From contig NZ_MKKH01000009.1 in the NCBI RefSeq assembly GCF_001942335.1, forward strand, positions 23,766 to 87,765: a stretch of DNA of 64,000 nt. Direction: 5' to 3'. Of the stretch, positions 56,552 through 64,000 are shown piece by piece. The notes under the pieces were generated by a model. That model was not told where the DNA came from and did not search any database. It worked only from the letters and a program-made list of their open reading frames with translations. Positions within the stretch are counted from its first letter, which is position 1; the number at the start of each line of letters is the position of its first letter. The translations under genes and the position numbers were made by a program. This DNA is from Cellulosimicrobium sp. CUA-896 (lineage in GTDB: Bacteria; Actinomycetota; Actinomycetes; Actinomycetales; Cellulomonadaceae).

Positions 56552-57241
56552 TCAGCCGACGACGCGGCGGATCGTCGTGACGGAGGCGTCGGTCACGGGC
56601 GTGATCTCGACGGTCTCCCCGGGCCGCGGCGCGTGGATCATCTGCCCGTCGCCGACGTAGATGCCGATGTGCTTGCCGCCGCGCTGGACGACGAGGTCGC
56701 CCGGCTGCGCCTGGGCGAGCGAGGCGACCTCCGTGCCGACGCGCATCTGGTCGGCCGCGACGCGCGGCACGTCCACGCCGTGGCGGCCGAGCACGAGCTG
56801 GACCAGACCCGAGCAGTCGAGCCCGCCCTCGGCGAGGCTCTCGCCGCCCCACACGTAGGGCACCCCGAGGTACTCGCGCGCCGTCTCGACGACGGCCGCG
56901 CCGACGCCGCTCGCGGACGCCGCCGTCGTCGGGACGCCCGCCGTCGCGCCCGGGACGAGCGCGGACCAGAGCCGGGCCGCGAGGTCGTCCGTGCCGCCCT
57001 GCGCGCCCGGCAGCGACGAGAGGAGGCTGCCCGTGAGGTCGGTGCCCGCCGCGCCCGTCGCGGCCGTCGTGCCCGTGACGGACGCGAGGACCGAGGCGAA
57101 GTCGGCGGCACCGGCCGACGCGCCGCCCGAGGCGCCCGTGCCCGTGGCGGATGCCCCCGCACGCAGGCCGGCGGGGTCCTGGAGCGCGACGAGGCCCGAG
57201 CGGATCTCGTCGACGCGGGCGAGGGCCTGGACCATGCTCAC
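56552..57241 (-). CDS. NlpC/P60 peptidoglycan hydrolase within the flagellar operon
   Basis: Predicted cell-wall endopeptidase, 229 residues, intact. The start GTG overlaps the fliJ stop (GTGA). An N-terminal FliE/FlgJ-like helical and alanine/glycine-rich part (about 1-110) carries no obvious signal peptide. The C-terminal NlpC/P60 domain (about 115-229) has the catalytic cysteine in GGLDCSGLVQ, histidine in KHIGIYVGDG and a third polar residue near MIHAPRPG. Its place between fliJ and fliK, and the lack of a signal peptide, suggest export through the flagellar apparatus to open peptidoglycan for the rod, like FlgJ in Gram-negatives. That role is inferred. Confidence 0.88.
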   Translation of the reverse strand: MSMVQALARVDEIRSGLVALQDPAGLRAGASATGTGASGGASAGAADFASVLASVTGTTAATGAAGTDLTGSLLSSLPGAQGGTDDLAARLWSALVPGATAGVPTTAASASGVGAAVVETAREYLGVPYVWGGESLAEGGLDCSGLVQLVLGRHGVDVPRVAADQMRVGTEVASLAQAQPGDLVVQRGGKHIGIYVGDGQMIHAPRPGETVEITPVTDASVTTIRRVVG

Positions 57242-57675
57242 GGTGCGGCCGTCCTGCCGGTCGGGCTCCACGAGGACGCGGCGACCTCGTCGAGCGCGGC
57301 CTGCTCCGCGCGGCCCTCGGCCTGCGCCGTGGCGTCGTCGTGCCGCTCCTGCAGCTTCTCGAGCCCGAGCGAGGCGGTGCGCGCGCGCTGCAGCTCGACG
57401 CGCGCGTCGTCGACCTCCTGCACGCGCAGGCGCGCCTCGGCCTCGAGCACCGCGAACAGGGACCCCGACGCCGCGCGCGAGGCCGCGATCGCCGCGAGCG
57501 ACGCCCTGCTGCCGGCGTGCTCGGGCGACGCCTCGACGTACGCGGCCAGGCCGCCCACGCGCTCGAGCGTCTCCGTGAGGTCGGCATCCGCCCCCGCGAG
57601 CCGCATGCGGGCCTGGTCCTCCTCGAGCTTGCGCAGGCGCATCACGCCCGCGAGCCGGAACCTGCCGGCCATCAT
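57238..57675 (-). CDS. fliJ: Flagellar export chaperone FliJ
   Basis: Coiled-coil stalk of the export ATPase, 145 residues, intact. Almost entirely helical (RLAGVMRLRKLEEDQARM at the start, EVDDARVELQRARTASLGLE in the middle). Identification relies on position directly after fliI and on size and coiled-coil character. The ATG overlaps the fliI stop (ATGA). A second ATG three bases later is equally possible. Confidence 0.82.
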   Translation of the reverse strand: MMAGRFRLAGVMRLRKLEEDQARMRLAGADADLTETLERVGGLAAYVEASPEHAGSRASLAAIAASRAASGSLFAVLEAEARLRVQEVDDARVELQRARTASLGLEKLQERHDDATAQAEGRAEQAALDEVAASSWSPTGRTAAP

Positions 57676-59020
57676 GCCTCCCCTGCGGTCAGTGCCTGCG
57701 CGAGCCGGGTCAGGCGCGACCACGACTCGGCGGACGGTGTCTGGTCCGTCATGGCCTGCCGCAGGAAGGCGTCGATCGCGCCCTCGTGCTCCAGGGCCGC
57801 GTCGACCAGCGGGTTCGAGCCCTTCTTGTACGCGCCGATGTCGATCATGTCCTGCGCCGACCGGCGCGCCGCGAGCACGGCCCGGAGCGTCAGCGCGACG
57901 GACCGCTGCTCGGGCGTGGTGACGCGCGCGGCGACCCGGGACACGGACGCGACCGCGTCGACCGCCGGGTAGTGACCCGCGACGCGATCGCCCGGTCGAG
58001 CACGACGTGCCCGTCCAGCACCGAGCGCGCCTGGTCGGCGATCGGCTCGTTGTGGTCGTCCCCGTCGACGAGCACGGTGTAGACCCCCGTGATCGACCCC
58101 GTCGCACCGGTGCCGGCGCGCTCGAGGAGGTTCGCCATGAGGGAGAAGGTCGACGGCGGGTAGCCGCGCGTCGCGGGCGGCTCGCCGACGGACAGGCCGA
58201 TCTCGCGCTGCGCCATGGACACGCGGGTGAGCGAGTCCATCATCAGCACGACGTGCGAGCCCGCGTCGCGGAACGACTCGGCGATCCGGGTCGCGGTGAA
58301 CGCGGCGCGCTTGCGCATCATGGCGGGCTCGTCCGACGTCGCGACGACCACCACCGACCGGGCGAGCCCCTCGGCACCGAGGTCGTCCTCGAGGAACTCG
58401 CGCACCTCGCGGCCGCGCTCGCCGACGAGCGCGATGACGGAGATCTCCGCGTCCGTGCCCCGCGTGATCATCGACAGCAGCGACGACTTGCCGACGCCCG
58501 AGCCGGCGAACAGGCCGATGCGCTGCCCGCGCCCGATCGTCGTGAGCGTGTCGAGCACGCGCACGCCGGTCTGCAGGGGCGTGTCGATCCGGGCCCGGTC
58601 CATCGCGCGCGGCGCGTCGTTGTCGACCGGGACGCGGGAGGCCGCGACGAGCGGCCCCCTGCCGTCGACGGGCCGGCCGAGCGCATCGATCACGCGGCCC
58701 GCGAGCCCGCGACCGGTCGGGACGAGGGTGCCGGCTCCCTGCGCACGCACGGGGTCGCCGGCGCTCACGCCCGACAGCCGGCCGAGCGGCATGCAGCGGG
58801 CGCGGCCGTCCGCCGTCGCCACCACCTCGGCGTCCACGCCCTGCCGGCCGTCACCGACCCGGACGAGGTCGCCGATCGCGCACTGCAGGCCCGCGACCTC
58901 GAGGCTGAGACCGACCGCGGACGTCACGACGCCCACGCGCTCGGGACGTGCGGCGGCGAGGAGCGCGCCCAGCGGGGCGGCCCTCCCCCGGGCCGGCGCC
59001 TGCGGCGCCGTGACGCTCAT
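57672..59020 (-). CDS. fliI: Flagellum-specific ATPase FliI (one frameshift)
   Basis: Export ATPase, 449 residues after restoring one G near 57972 (GGGG read as GGG). Walker A GLFAGSGVGKSSLL, Walker B SHVVLMMDSLTRVSMAQREI, GEPPATRGYPPSTFSLM and the C-terminal GHYPAVDAVASVSR and IGAYKKGSNPLVDAAL are diagnostic. ATG overlaps the fliH stop (ATGA). Confidence 0.95.
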
Positions 59021-59663
59021 GCCGTCCCCCCGGGCGTCCCGGCACCGGCCTCCGCGCCGGCGGGGCCCGCACCCGGCTCGGCGAGCGCGGCGCGGGCGCG
59101 CTCCACGGCGCTGCGGACGCGCGCGTCGAGGAACCCGTGCTCGAGCTCGGCGACGGCGTCCCCCCGCTGCAGCCGCGGGTCGGCCACCAGCCGCACGTCG
59201 CGACGCCGGTCTCCCCGAGCAGCCGAACGTCCTCGGGGTGCAGGCGGACCGCGACGACCGCGGCGTCGGCCGTCGACGTCGCGCGCTCCAGCGCGGCCTG
59301 CGCCGCGAGGGAGCGGTCCGCGAGCTGGAACCCGACGATCGACTCCGCGAGGTCGAGCGCGCCGCGGACCGTGGCGTCCTGCGCCTCCGCGGCGACCGGC
59401 ACGGTGCGCTCCCCGAGCGCCCGCGCGGCCTCGCGGAGCACGGCGAGCGCGCGCTCCGTGCGCGCCGCCTGCTCGGCCGCGCGCCGCGCGTGCTCCTCCT
59501 CCAGCTCGGCGCGCACGCGCAGGGCGTCCTCCTGCGCGGCGCGGGCGCCCGCCGCGTACCCGGCGGCGTACCCCCGCGCGGACGCGGACGCCTCGACCTC
59601 CTGCAGGCGTGCGCTGGCCAGGACCGGGACGGCCTGCGGCACGAACCTCGTGTCAGTAGACAA
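59017..59663 (-). CDS. fliH: Flagellar assembly protein FliH (one frameshift)
   Basis: Regulator of FliI, 215 residues after restoring one base near 59205. It shows the FliH-type alanine/glycine repeat (ARGYAAGYAAGARAAQEDAL), a central coiled coil (RAELEEEHARRAAEQAA) and the C-terminal VAVRLHPEDVRLL and LVADPRLQRGDA. The frame begins at a TTG overlapping the end of fliG by 11 bases, with GGGGA upstream. A GTG 20 bases further in is the alternative. Confidence 0.87.
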
Positions 59664-60762
59664 GCTCGTCCCCGTCCGTGCGGTGGATGGTGATCTTCTC
59701 GTCGGCCTCGAGGTCCCGGACGATGCGGACGATCTCCGCCCGCGCCTCCTCGACCTGGCTCATGCGCACGCCGCCGAGGCCCTTGATCTCGTCGTCGAGC
59801 AGGGCACGGTTGCGCTCGGAGATGTTCTTCGTGATGGTCTCGACGACCCGCGCCGACGTGCCCTTCATCGCGAGCGCGAGGACGGCCATCTCGACGCCGC
59901 GCAGGATGACCTGCACGTCGCGCGCCTCGAACGAGGCGATGTCCTCGAACGTGAGCATCCGGGAGCGGACCTCCTCGGCGAGCTGCGGGTCGCGCGCCTC
60001 GAGGCCCTCGAGCACCGCCTTCTCGGTCGCCGCGTCGGAGCGGTTGATGATGTCGACCAGCGGCTGGACGCCGCCGATGATCTCGACCGGCTGCCGCGGC
60101 GTGATGCTCGCGCCCATCCGGGTGCGGAACTGCTCCGAGACGAGCTTGACCGCGTCGGGCGACGCGGTGCCCATCGTCGCGAGCGCCTGCGCGACGTCGG
60201 TGCGGTACTCGTCGGCGAGGTTGGCGAGCACCGAGGACGCCGCGGCCGAGCCGAGGTGCGCGAGCACGAGCGCGACGGTCTGCGGGTGCTCGCCGTCGAG
60301 CAGCGAGACGATCTGGCCCGGGTCGGTGCCGTCGAGGTACTCGAACGCCTTGCCCTGCATGCTGGAGACGAGCCGGTCGACGACGTCGGCGGCGCGGTCC
60401 GCGCCGAGGGACGCCTCGAGCAGCCCGACCGCGAAGTCCTTGCCGCCCCGGGGGCGCGGGTTGCCCGACAGCGCCATGTCGTAGAACTCGTCGAGCGCCG
60501 CGACCGCGAGGTCGGCGTCGACCACCTGGGTGCGCATGATCTCGGCGGCGACCTCGCCGGCCTCCTCCTCGGAGAACAGCGACATGATGGTCGCCGCGCG
60601 CTCCTGGGTCATCTGCATGAGGACGAGCGCGACCTTCTGCACGCCGCTCATCGCCGCGACCTTGCGCGCCGCGGCCGCGGTGGGCGCGGGCACGGTCGTC
60701 GGGATCGCGGGGGCGGCGTCGAGCGCCGTCGCGGTCGTCGGCTCCGCCGTGGCCACGGTCAT
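59653..60762 (-). CDS. fliG: Flagellar motor switch protein FliG
   Basis: Torque-generating C-ring protein, 369 residues, intact. An N-terminal extension of about 35 alanine/threonine-rich residues precedes the FliG_N domain (SGVQKVALVLMQMTQERAA). Middle domain EHPQTVALVLAHLGSAAASS. C-terminal domain MLTFEDIASFEARDVQVILR with the conserved charged residues that face MotA. ATG overlaps fliF stop (TGATG). Confidence 0.95.
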   Translation of the reverse strand: MTVATAEPTTATALDAAPAIPTTVPAPTAAAARKVAAMSGVQKVALVLMQMTQERAATIMSLFSEEEAGEVAAEIMRTQVVDADLAVAALDEFYDMALSGNPRPRGGKDFAVGLLEASLGADRAADVVDRLVSSMQGKAFEYLDGTDPGQIVSLLDGEHPQTVALVLAHLGSAAASSVLANLADEYRTDVAQALATMGTASPDAVKLVSEQFRTRMGASITPRQPVEIIGGVQPLVDIINRSDAATEKAVLEGLEARDPQLAEEVRSRMLTFEDIASFEARDVQVILRGVEMAVLALAMKGTSARVVETITKNISERNRALLDDEIKGLGGVRMSQVEEARAEIVRIVRDLEADEKITIHRTDGDELVY

Positions 60763-62372
60763 CAGGACACCCCCGCCCGGTCCTCGGCGAGGAGCACGCG
60801 CAGGTACTCCGCGGTCTTGTCGGGGTCGGCGGCCGCGAGCGCGTCCACCTCGGCGCGACGCTGGTCGATGCTCGAGAACCGGGGCGTGGGCGGCTGGATC
60901 TGGGGGCGCTCGGGCGCGGGCTCGAGCTCGACGTCGCCGGCCCCGCCGGGCAGCGCCGCGAACTCGTCCTGCGCACCGAGCAGCTCGAGGTTGCCGATGT
61001 CGACGGTCTCGCGCCGCTCGCGGCGCCGGCGCGAGCGGCGCCAGAGCGCGAGGACCAGCAGGGCGGCGAGGAGCAGTCCGCCGACGACCGCCGCCGTGCG
61101 CAGCAGCTGCGCCTGCCGCTCGGCCGCCGCGGCCTCCTCGGCGGCGGCCAGCGCGGCCTGGGCCTCCTCCGCGGCGGTGGTGTCGAAGGGCAGCACCTGC
61201 ACCTCGACGGCGTCCCCGCGCTCGGGGTCGATGCCCGCCGCCGCGGCCACGAGCCCGTCGATCGCGTTGATGTTCATCGCGCCCGCGGCCTCGGCGTCGA
61301 GCGCGACCGAGACGGTCTGCCGGGTCAGCACGCCGGCCGGGGTCGTCGTCGTCTCGGTGACCTTGTCGATCGCGTTGTTGCGGGTCGTGTCCTCGGAGGT
61401 GTACGTCGAGTCCCCGCCCGCGCCCCCGGGCACGGCGATGTTGTCGGGCCCGAGCACGCCCGCGGCGCCGGCGCCGACCCCGGTGTACTCCTCGGTGGTC
61501 GTCGCCTCGTTGAGCACGGGCGCGTCCTCGGGCGTGCCGAAGGTCTCCTCGAGACGCTCGGAGCTCGCCAGCTCCATCTCGGCGGTCACCGCGACGGTCG
61601 AGTTCCCCGCCCCGACGACCCGGTCGAGCATCGCCTGGACCTGCTGGGTCACCTTCTGCTCGTACTCGCTGGCCTGCTGGCCCGTGGACCGGGTCCCGAC
61701 GCCGACCTCGGAGAGCACCTCGCCGTTCGCGTCCACGACGGCGACGTCGGTCGGCGCCATCCCGTCGATCGACGCGGAGACGAGGTGCACGATGGCGTTC
61801 ACCTGGTCGGTCGTGAACGACGCGCCCCGCGCCGGGGAGACGAACACCGACGCGGTCGGGGTGCCCTTCTCCTCGGCGAACACGGTCTCCTCCGGGATCG
61901 CGAGCTGCACCGACGCGGTGTCGACGACGTCCATCGCGGAGATCGTGCGCGCGAGCTCGCCCTCGAGCGCGCGCTTGTACGTCACGTCCTGCTGAAACTC
62001 GCTGGACGTCACGCCCATCTCGTCGAGCAGCGAGTAGCCGCCGGTCGGCTCGTCGGCCGGGAGGCCGGCGGCCGCGGCCGTGAGGCGCTGCTCGTACACC
62101 TGCTCCTCGGGCACGAGCACCGTCGAGCCGCCGTCCGTCAGCTCGTAGGGCACGCCCTGCGAGCGCAGCTGGTCGACGACGGCGGACGCGTCGGCGCTCG
62201 ACAGCCCGGAGTACAGCGGGGTGTAGGTGGGGCGCGAGGCCCACGAGACGAGCGCGACCACGGCGACGACGAGGATCGCGAGGGCCAGGAGGGCGAGGGT
62301 GCGCTGGGCGACGGTGAAGTCGCGGACCGCGCCGAACGCGCGCCCGAACGACGACTTGATCTTCTCGGGCAT
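60762..62372 (-). CDS. fliF: Flagellar MS-ring protein FliF
   Basis: Base of the flagellum in the membrane, 536 residues, intact. First membrane helix at about 24-44 (LALLALAILVVAVVALVSW), then YTPLYSGLSSADASAVVDQL and ALEGELARTISAMDVVDTA of the ring-building motifs. The second membrane helix lies at about 425-445. The cytoplasmic FliG-binding tail ends the protein (VDALAAADPDKTAEYLRVLL). Two bases after fliE. Confidence 0.95.
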   Translation of the reverse strand: MPEKIKSSFGRAFGAVRDFTVAQRTLALLALAILVVAVVALVSWASRPTYTPLYSGLSSADASAVVDQLRSQGVPYELTDGGSTVLVPEEQVYEQRLTAAAAGLPADEPTGGYSLLDEMGVTSSEFQQDVTYKRALEGELARTISAMDVVDTASVQLAIPEETVFAEEKGTPTASVFVSPARGASFTTDQVNAIVHLVSASIDGMAPTDVAVVDANGEVLSEVGVGTRSTGQQASEYEQKVTQQVQAMLDRVVGAGNSTVAVTAEMELASSERLEETFGTPEDAPVLNEATTTEEYTGVGAGAAGVLGPDNIAVPGGAGGDSTYTSEDTTRNNAIDKVTETTTTPAGVLTRQTVSVALDAEAAGAMNINAIDGLVAAAAGIDPERGDAVEVQVLPFDTTAAEEAQAALAAAEEAAAAERQAQLLRTAAVVGGLLLAALLVLALWRRSRRRRERRETVDIGNLELLGAQDEFAALPGGAGDVELEPAPERPQIQPPTPRFSSIDQRRAEVDALAAADPDKTAEYLRVLLAEDRAGVS

Positions 62373-62374
62373 CG

Positions 62375-62715
62375 TCAGGCCTGCATCCTCATGATCTCGG
62401 TGAACGCGTCGACGGCCTTGTTGCGCACGGCCGCGACGAGCTCGAGGGTCGTCTGGGCGCGGGTGGACGCGATCGTCGCCCGGTGGACGTCCTCGAGGTC
62501 ACCGGTCACGGCCGCGACGGTGAGCTCGTTGGAGGTCGCCTGCAGGCGCTGGGTGCCGTCGACCGCGCCGCCGAGCACCTCGGCGAACGCGACGCGCCGG
62601 CGGCCTGGGCGGCGCGGTCCGCGGACGTCGCCCCGGCAAGGTCGGGCGCGGTGACGCCGGTGAGGTAACCGGTCGCGGTCGTGGGCTCCACGGAGGGGAT
62701 GGGCACGGTGCTCAC
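62375..62715 (-). CDS. fliE: Flagellar hook-basal body protein FliE (one frameshift)
   Basis: Adapter between MS ring and rod, 113 residues after restoring one G near 62605 (GCGG read as GCG). C-terminal DLEDVHRATIASTRAQTTLE and VRNKAVDAFTEIMRMQ are diagnostic. GTG start overlaps the flgC stop (GTGA). Confidence 0.93.
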
Positions 62716-63104
62716 TTCCCGATCTGCAGTGCTGCTTCGTAGGCCGTCTTCGCGCGGTCGACCACCGCCGCGCTCGCCTGGTACCCGCGCTGGGCCATGA
62801 TGAGGTGGCCCATCTGCTCGGACAGGTCGATGTCGGGGTAGCGGACGTACCCCTCGTCGTCGGCGAGCGGGTGGTCCGGCTCGTACGTGAGCCGGCCCTC
62901 CGCGTCGCCCCACGCCGCGCCGGCCACGTAGGCGCCGGGGTTGTCGTCGCCGCCCTCGACCGCGAGGACGTAGCGCGCCTGGAACGCGACGTCATCCGTC
63001 GCGCGCACGGTGTTGACGTTCGCGAGGTTGTCGGAGACGGCGTCGAGCCACTTGCGGTGGACGTTCAGGCCGGTGCCGGCGATGCCGAGCGCGTCGAAGG
63101 TCAT
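62712..63104 (-). CDS. flgC: Flagellar basal-body rod protein FlgC
   Basis: Proximal rod protein, 130 residues, intact. N-terminal LGIAGTGLNVHRKWLDAVSD, NLANVNTVRATDDVAFQARY and C-terminal VRYPDIDLSEQMGHLIMAQR, GYQASAAVVDRAKTAYEAAL match FlgC. Two bases after flgB. Confidence 0.95.
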   Translation of the reverse strand: MTFDALGIAGTGLNVHRKWLDAVSDNLANVNTVRATDDVAFQARYVLAVEGGDDNPGAYVAGAAWGDAEGRLTYEPDHPLADDEGYVRYPDIDLSEQMGHLIMAQRGYQASAAVVDRAKTAYEAALQIGK

Positions 63105-63106
63105 GG

Positions 63107-63447
63107 TCAGGCCGTCCTCATCGCCACGCGCAGGGCGTTCGCCTCGCCGCCGACCGCCTGGGACGCGAACTGGTAGCGCAGCACCGTGTCGACGTTCGAG
63201 ACCGTCTCCGTGTCGAGGTTGACGTTCGAGCCGTTGAGCTGGGTCGGCTCGAGCGAGCGCGCCTCGGTGAAGGCCGCGCGGCCGTCGCCCTCGCGCACCG
63301 ACGCGGCGAGGGCCTCCTCGAACTGCACGCGCGGGCCGTGTAGCCCGGGGTGTTGATGTTGGCGACGTTCTCGGCGATCGCGCGCTGGCGGGCGGACAGC
63401 CCGTCGAGCGCGCTCTGGAGCGCGAGAGAGGTGACGGAGTCGAACAC
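63107..63447 (-). CDS. flgB: Flagellar basal-body rod protein FlgB (one frameshift)
   Basis: Most proximal rod protein, 113 residues after restoring one G near 63338. Starts FDSVTSLALQSALDGLSARQ, then AIAENVANINTPGYTAR, and ends GEANALRVAMRT. The GTG at 63447 gives the normal FlgB N-terminus. An in-frame GTG at 63600, exactly seven bases after a CATAGG element, would add a 51-residue arginine-rich extension. The coincidence with leaderless fliM and flhA starts is notable, but the extension has no FlgB counterpart. Confidence 0.92.
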
Positions 63448-63607
63448 GGGCGCGGCATCCCCACGTCGTCGGTGTCGGCCGTCCGATGGCCTGCGAGGCG
63501 AGCGGTCCGTGCTCACCCTGGACTGTCGGCGGCCGTCCGGCCGCCGTGAGCCGCCCGACGTCCTGCGGACCGCGTGCCCGCGGGCGCGTCGTGTGCTCAC
63601 GCGACGC

Positions 63608-63634
63608 CCTATGCAGCCCCTTCCCCGCTGAGCC
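63608..63634 (-). promoter_or_regulatory. GGCT-N17-CATAGG promoter element, flgB operon
   Basis: Minus strand GGCT (63634-63631), 17 bases, CATAGG (63613-63608), then seven bases to a GTG at 63600. It lies between the fliT-like stop and flgB and would drive the long flgB-to-flgE operon. Confidence 0.55.
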
Positions 63635-63652
63635 CGCGTCCGGGCGCGACGC

Positions 63653-64000
63653 TCAGGCGCTCACGTCCAGGTAGGCGGCCGCCGTGGTGTCGTGGGCCGC
63701 GGGCACGGCCTCGAGAGCGCGCGCGTGGCGGCGGTTGGTCGCCATCGCCGCGTGCAGGCTCCCGACGGTCCCGCCGAGCCGCGCGACGACGTCGAGCGCG
63801 CGCTCGACGAGGGACGGGGGCAGCGGGCCGAGGTCCTCGGGCGGGGTCCACGCGACCAGTCGGGCGACCGCCTCCTCGCCCGCGTGCTCGCCGGCGTCGC
63901 CCGCCATCGTCGCGAGCTCGTCGAGCACGCGTGCCCACGCCGCCGTCCTCCCGGCCTCCGTCGCCCCGGTCGCCGCCGTCGGCGCGGCCGTCGCGGCCGT
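63653..64000 (-). CDS. Small helical flagellar-cluster protein (fliT-like position), cut by right edge
   Basis: The frame is open to the window end; a GTG at 63928 is possible but codons upstream also read well (RTAAWARVLDELATMAGD), so the true start is probably outside. The visible part is helical (PPSLVERALDVVARLGGTVG, NRRHARALEAVPA), ends YLDVSA and has no membrane segment. Its place just before flgB is where fliS and fliT-like chaperone genes sit in related clusters. Function is inferred from position only. Confidence 0.55.
   Translation of the reverse strand, partial: TAATAAPTAATGATEAGRTAAWARVLDELATMAGDAGEHAGEEAVARLVAWTPPEDLGPLPPSLVERALDVVARLGGTVGSLHAAMATNRRHARALEAVPAAHDTTAAAYLDVSA

Noticed and set aside
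1..64000. CRISPR arrays, tRNA, rRNA genes, insertion sequences, prophage
   Set aside because: No regularly spaced repeats, no cloverleaf-like or 16S/23S sequence, and no transposase, integrase or phage structural gene could be recognised.

Overview
The window is about 73% GC by eye, uses GTG starts freely, and carries chains of overlapping stop/start codons. Its gene content (DisA, RadA, an Rv2747-type ArgA, arabinose catabolism through araB-araD-araA, secreted multi-domain arabinan hydrolases, and a Gram-positive type flagellum with MotAB, FlbD and CsrA) points to a motile, plant-polymer-degrading actinobacterium of the Cellulomonadaceae/Promicromonosporaceae type, such as Cellulosimicrobium, Oerskovia or Cellulomonas. 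The genus is an inference. No rRNA, tRNA, CRISPR array or insertion sequence was recognised.

Layout. Positions 1-21000, minus strand, form an arabinan/arabinose utilisation locus: a cut-off LamG protein, a giant double-GH43 enzyme, a GH51 arabinofuranosidase, a YtfQRT/YjfF-type ABC importer, araA, araD, an FGGY ribulokinase and a LacI-type repressor. Near-identical 14-bp palindromes (consensus TGTKARCGCTMACA) lie before both hydrolases, the importer and the kinase, so the locus looks like one local regulon. Positions 20.9-28.5 kb hold housekeeping genes (proC, a potassium channel, radA-disA, mutY, argA) and two membrane or secreted proteins of unknown role. Positions 28.5-34 kb hold glycerol catabolism: a SorC regulator divergent from glpD-glpF-glpK. 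Positions 34-42.3 kb are an accessory stretch: a flavin-binding-fold protein, an anchored surface protein, a large LuxR/MalT-like ATPase regulator, a hypothetical gene with a coupled mini-gene, a divergent sigma-factor-like protein, and a membrane protein with a tryptophan-heptad tail. From 42.3 kb to the right edge, all on the minus strand, lies a nearly complete flagellar basal-body, hook, motor and export cluster: (fliT-like) flgB flgC fliE fliF fliG fliH fliI fliJ NlpC/P60 fliK flgD flgE flbD motA motB fliM fliN fliO fliP fliQ fliR flhB flhA FlhF-like csrA.

How it fits together. Secreted GH43/GH51 enzymes would release arabinose and arabino-oligosaccharides. The ABC importer takes up the sugar, and AraA, the kinase and AraD deliver xylulose 5-phosphate. 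In the motility region, four flagellar transcription units (flgB, fliM, flhA, csrA) and the surface-protein gene share an upstream pattern, GCT (usually GGCT) then 16-17 bases then CATAGG. In three of them a GTG lies only 7-8 bases further on. This looks like a dedicated promoter class. The sigma-like protein and its membrane neighbour, encoded at the end of the flagellar cluster, are candidates for controlling it. The csrA leader folds into two small hairpins that each present AGGAG in the loop, as expected for CsrA autoregulation.

Data quality. About 34 single-base frameshifts interrupt 21 otherwise normal genes. Where the length can be tested, all fit loss of one base, usually from a short G or C run (often GCGG read as GCG). 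I treat these as sequencing errors and give each such gene as one CDS spanning the breaks.
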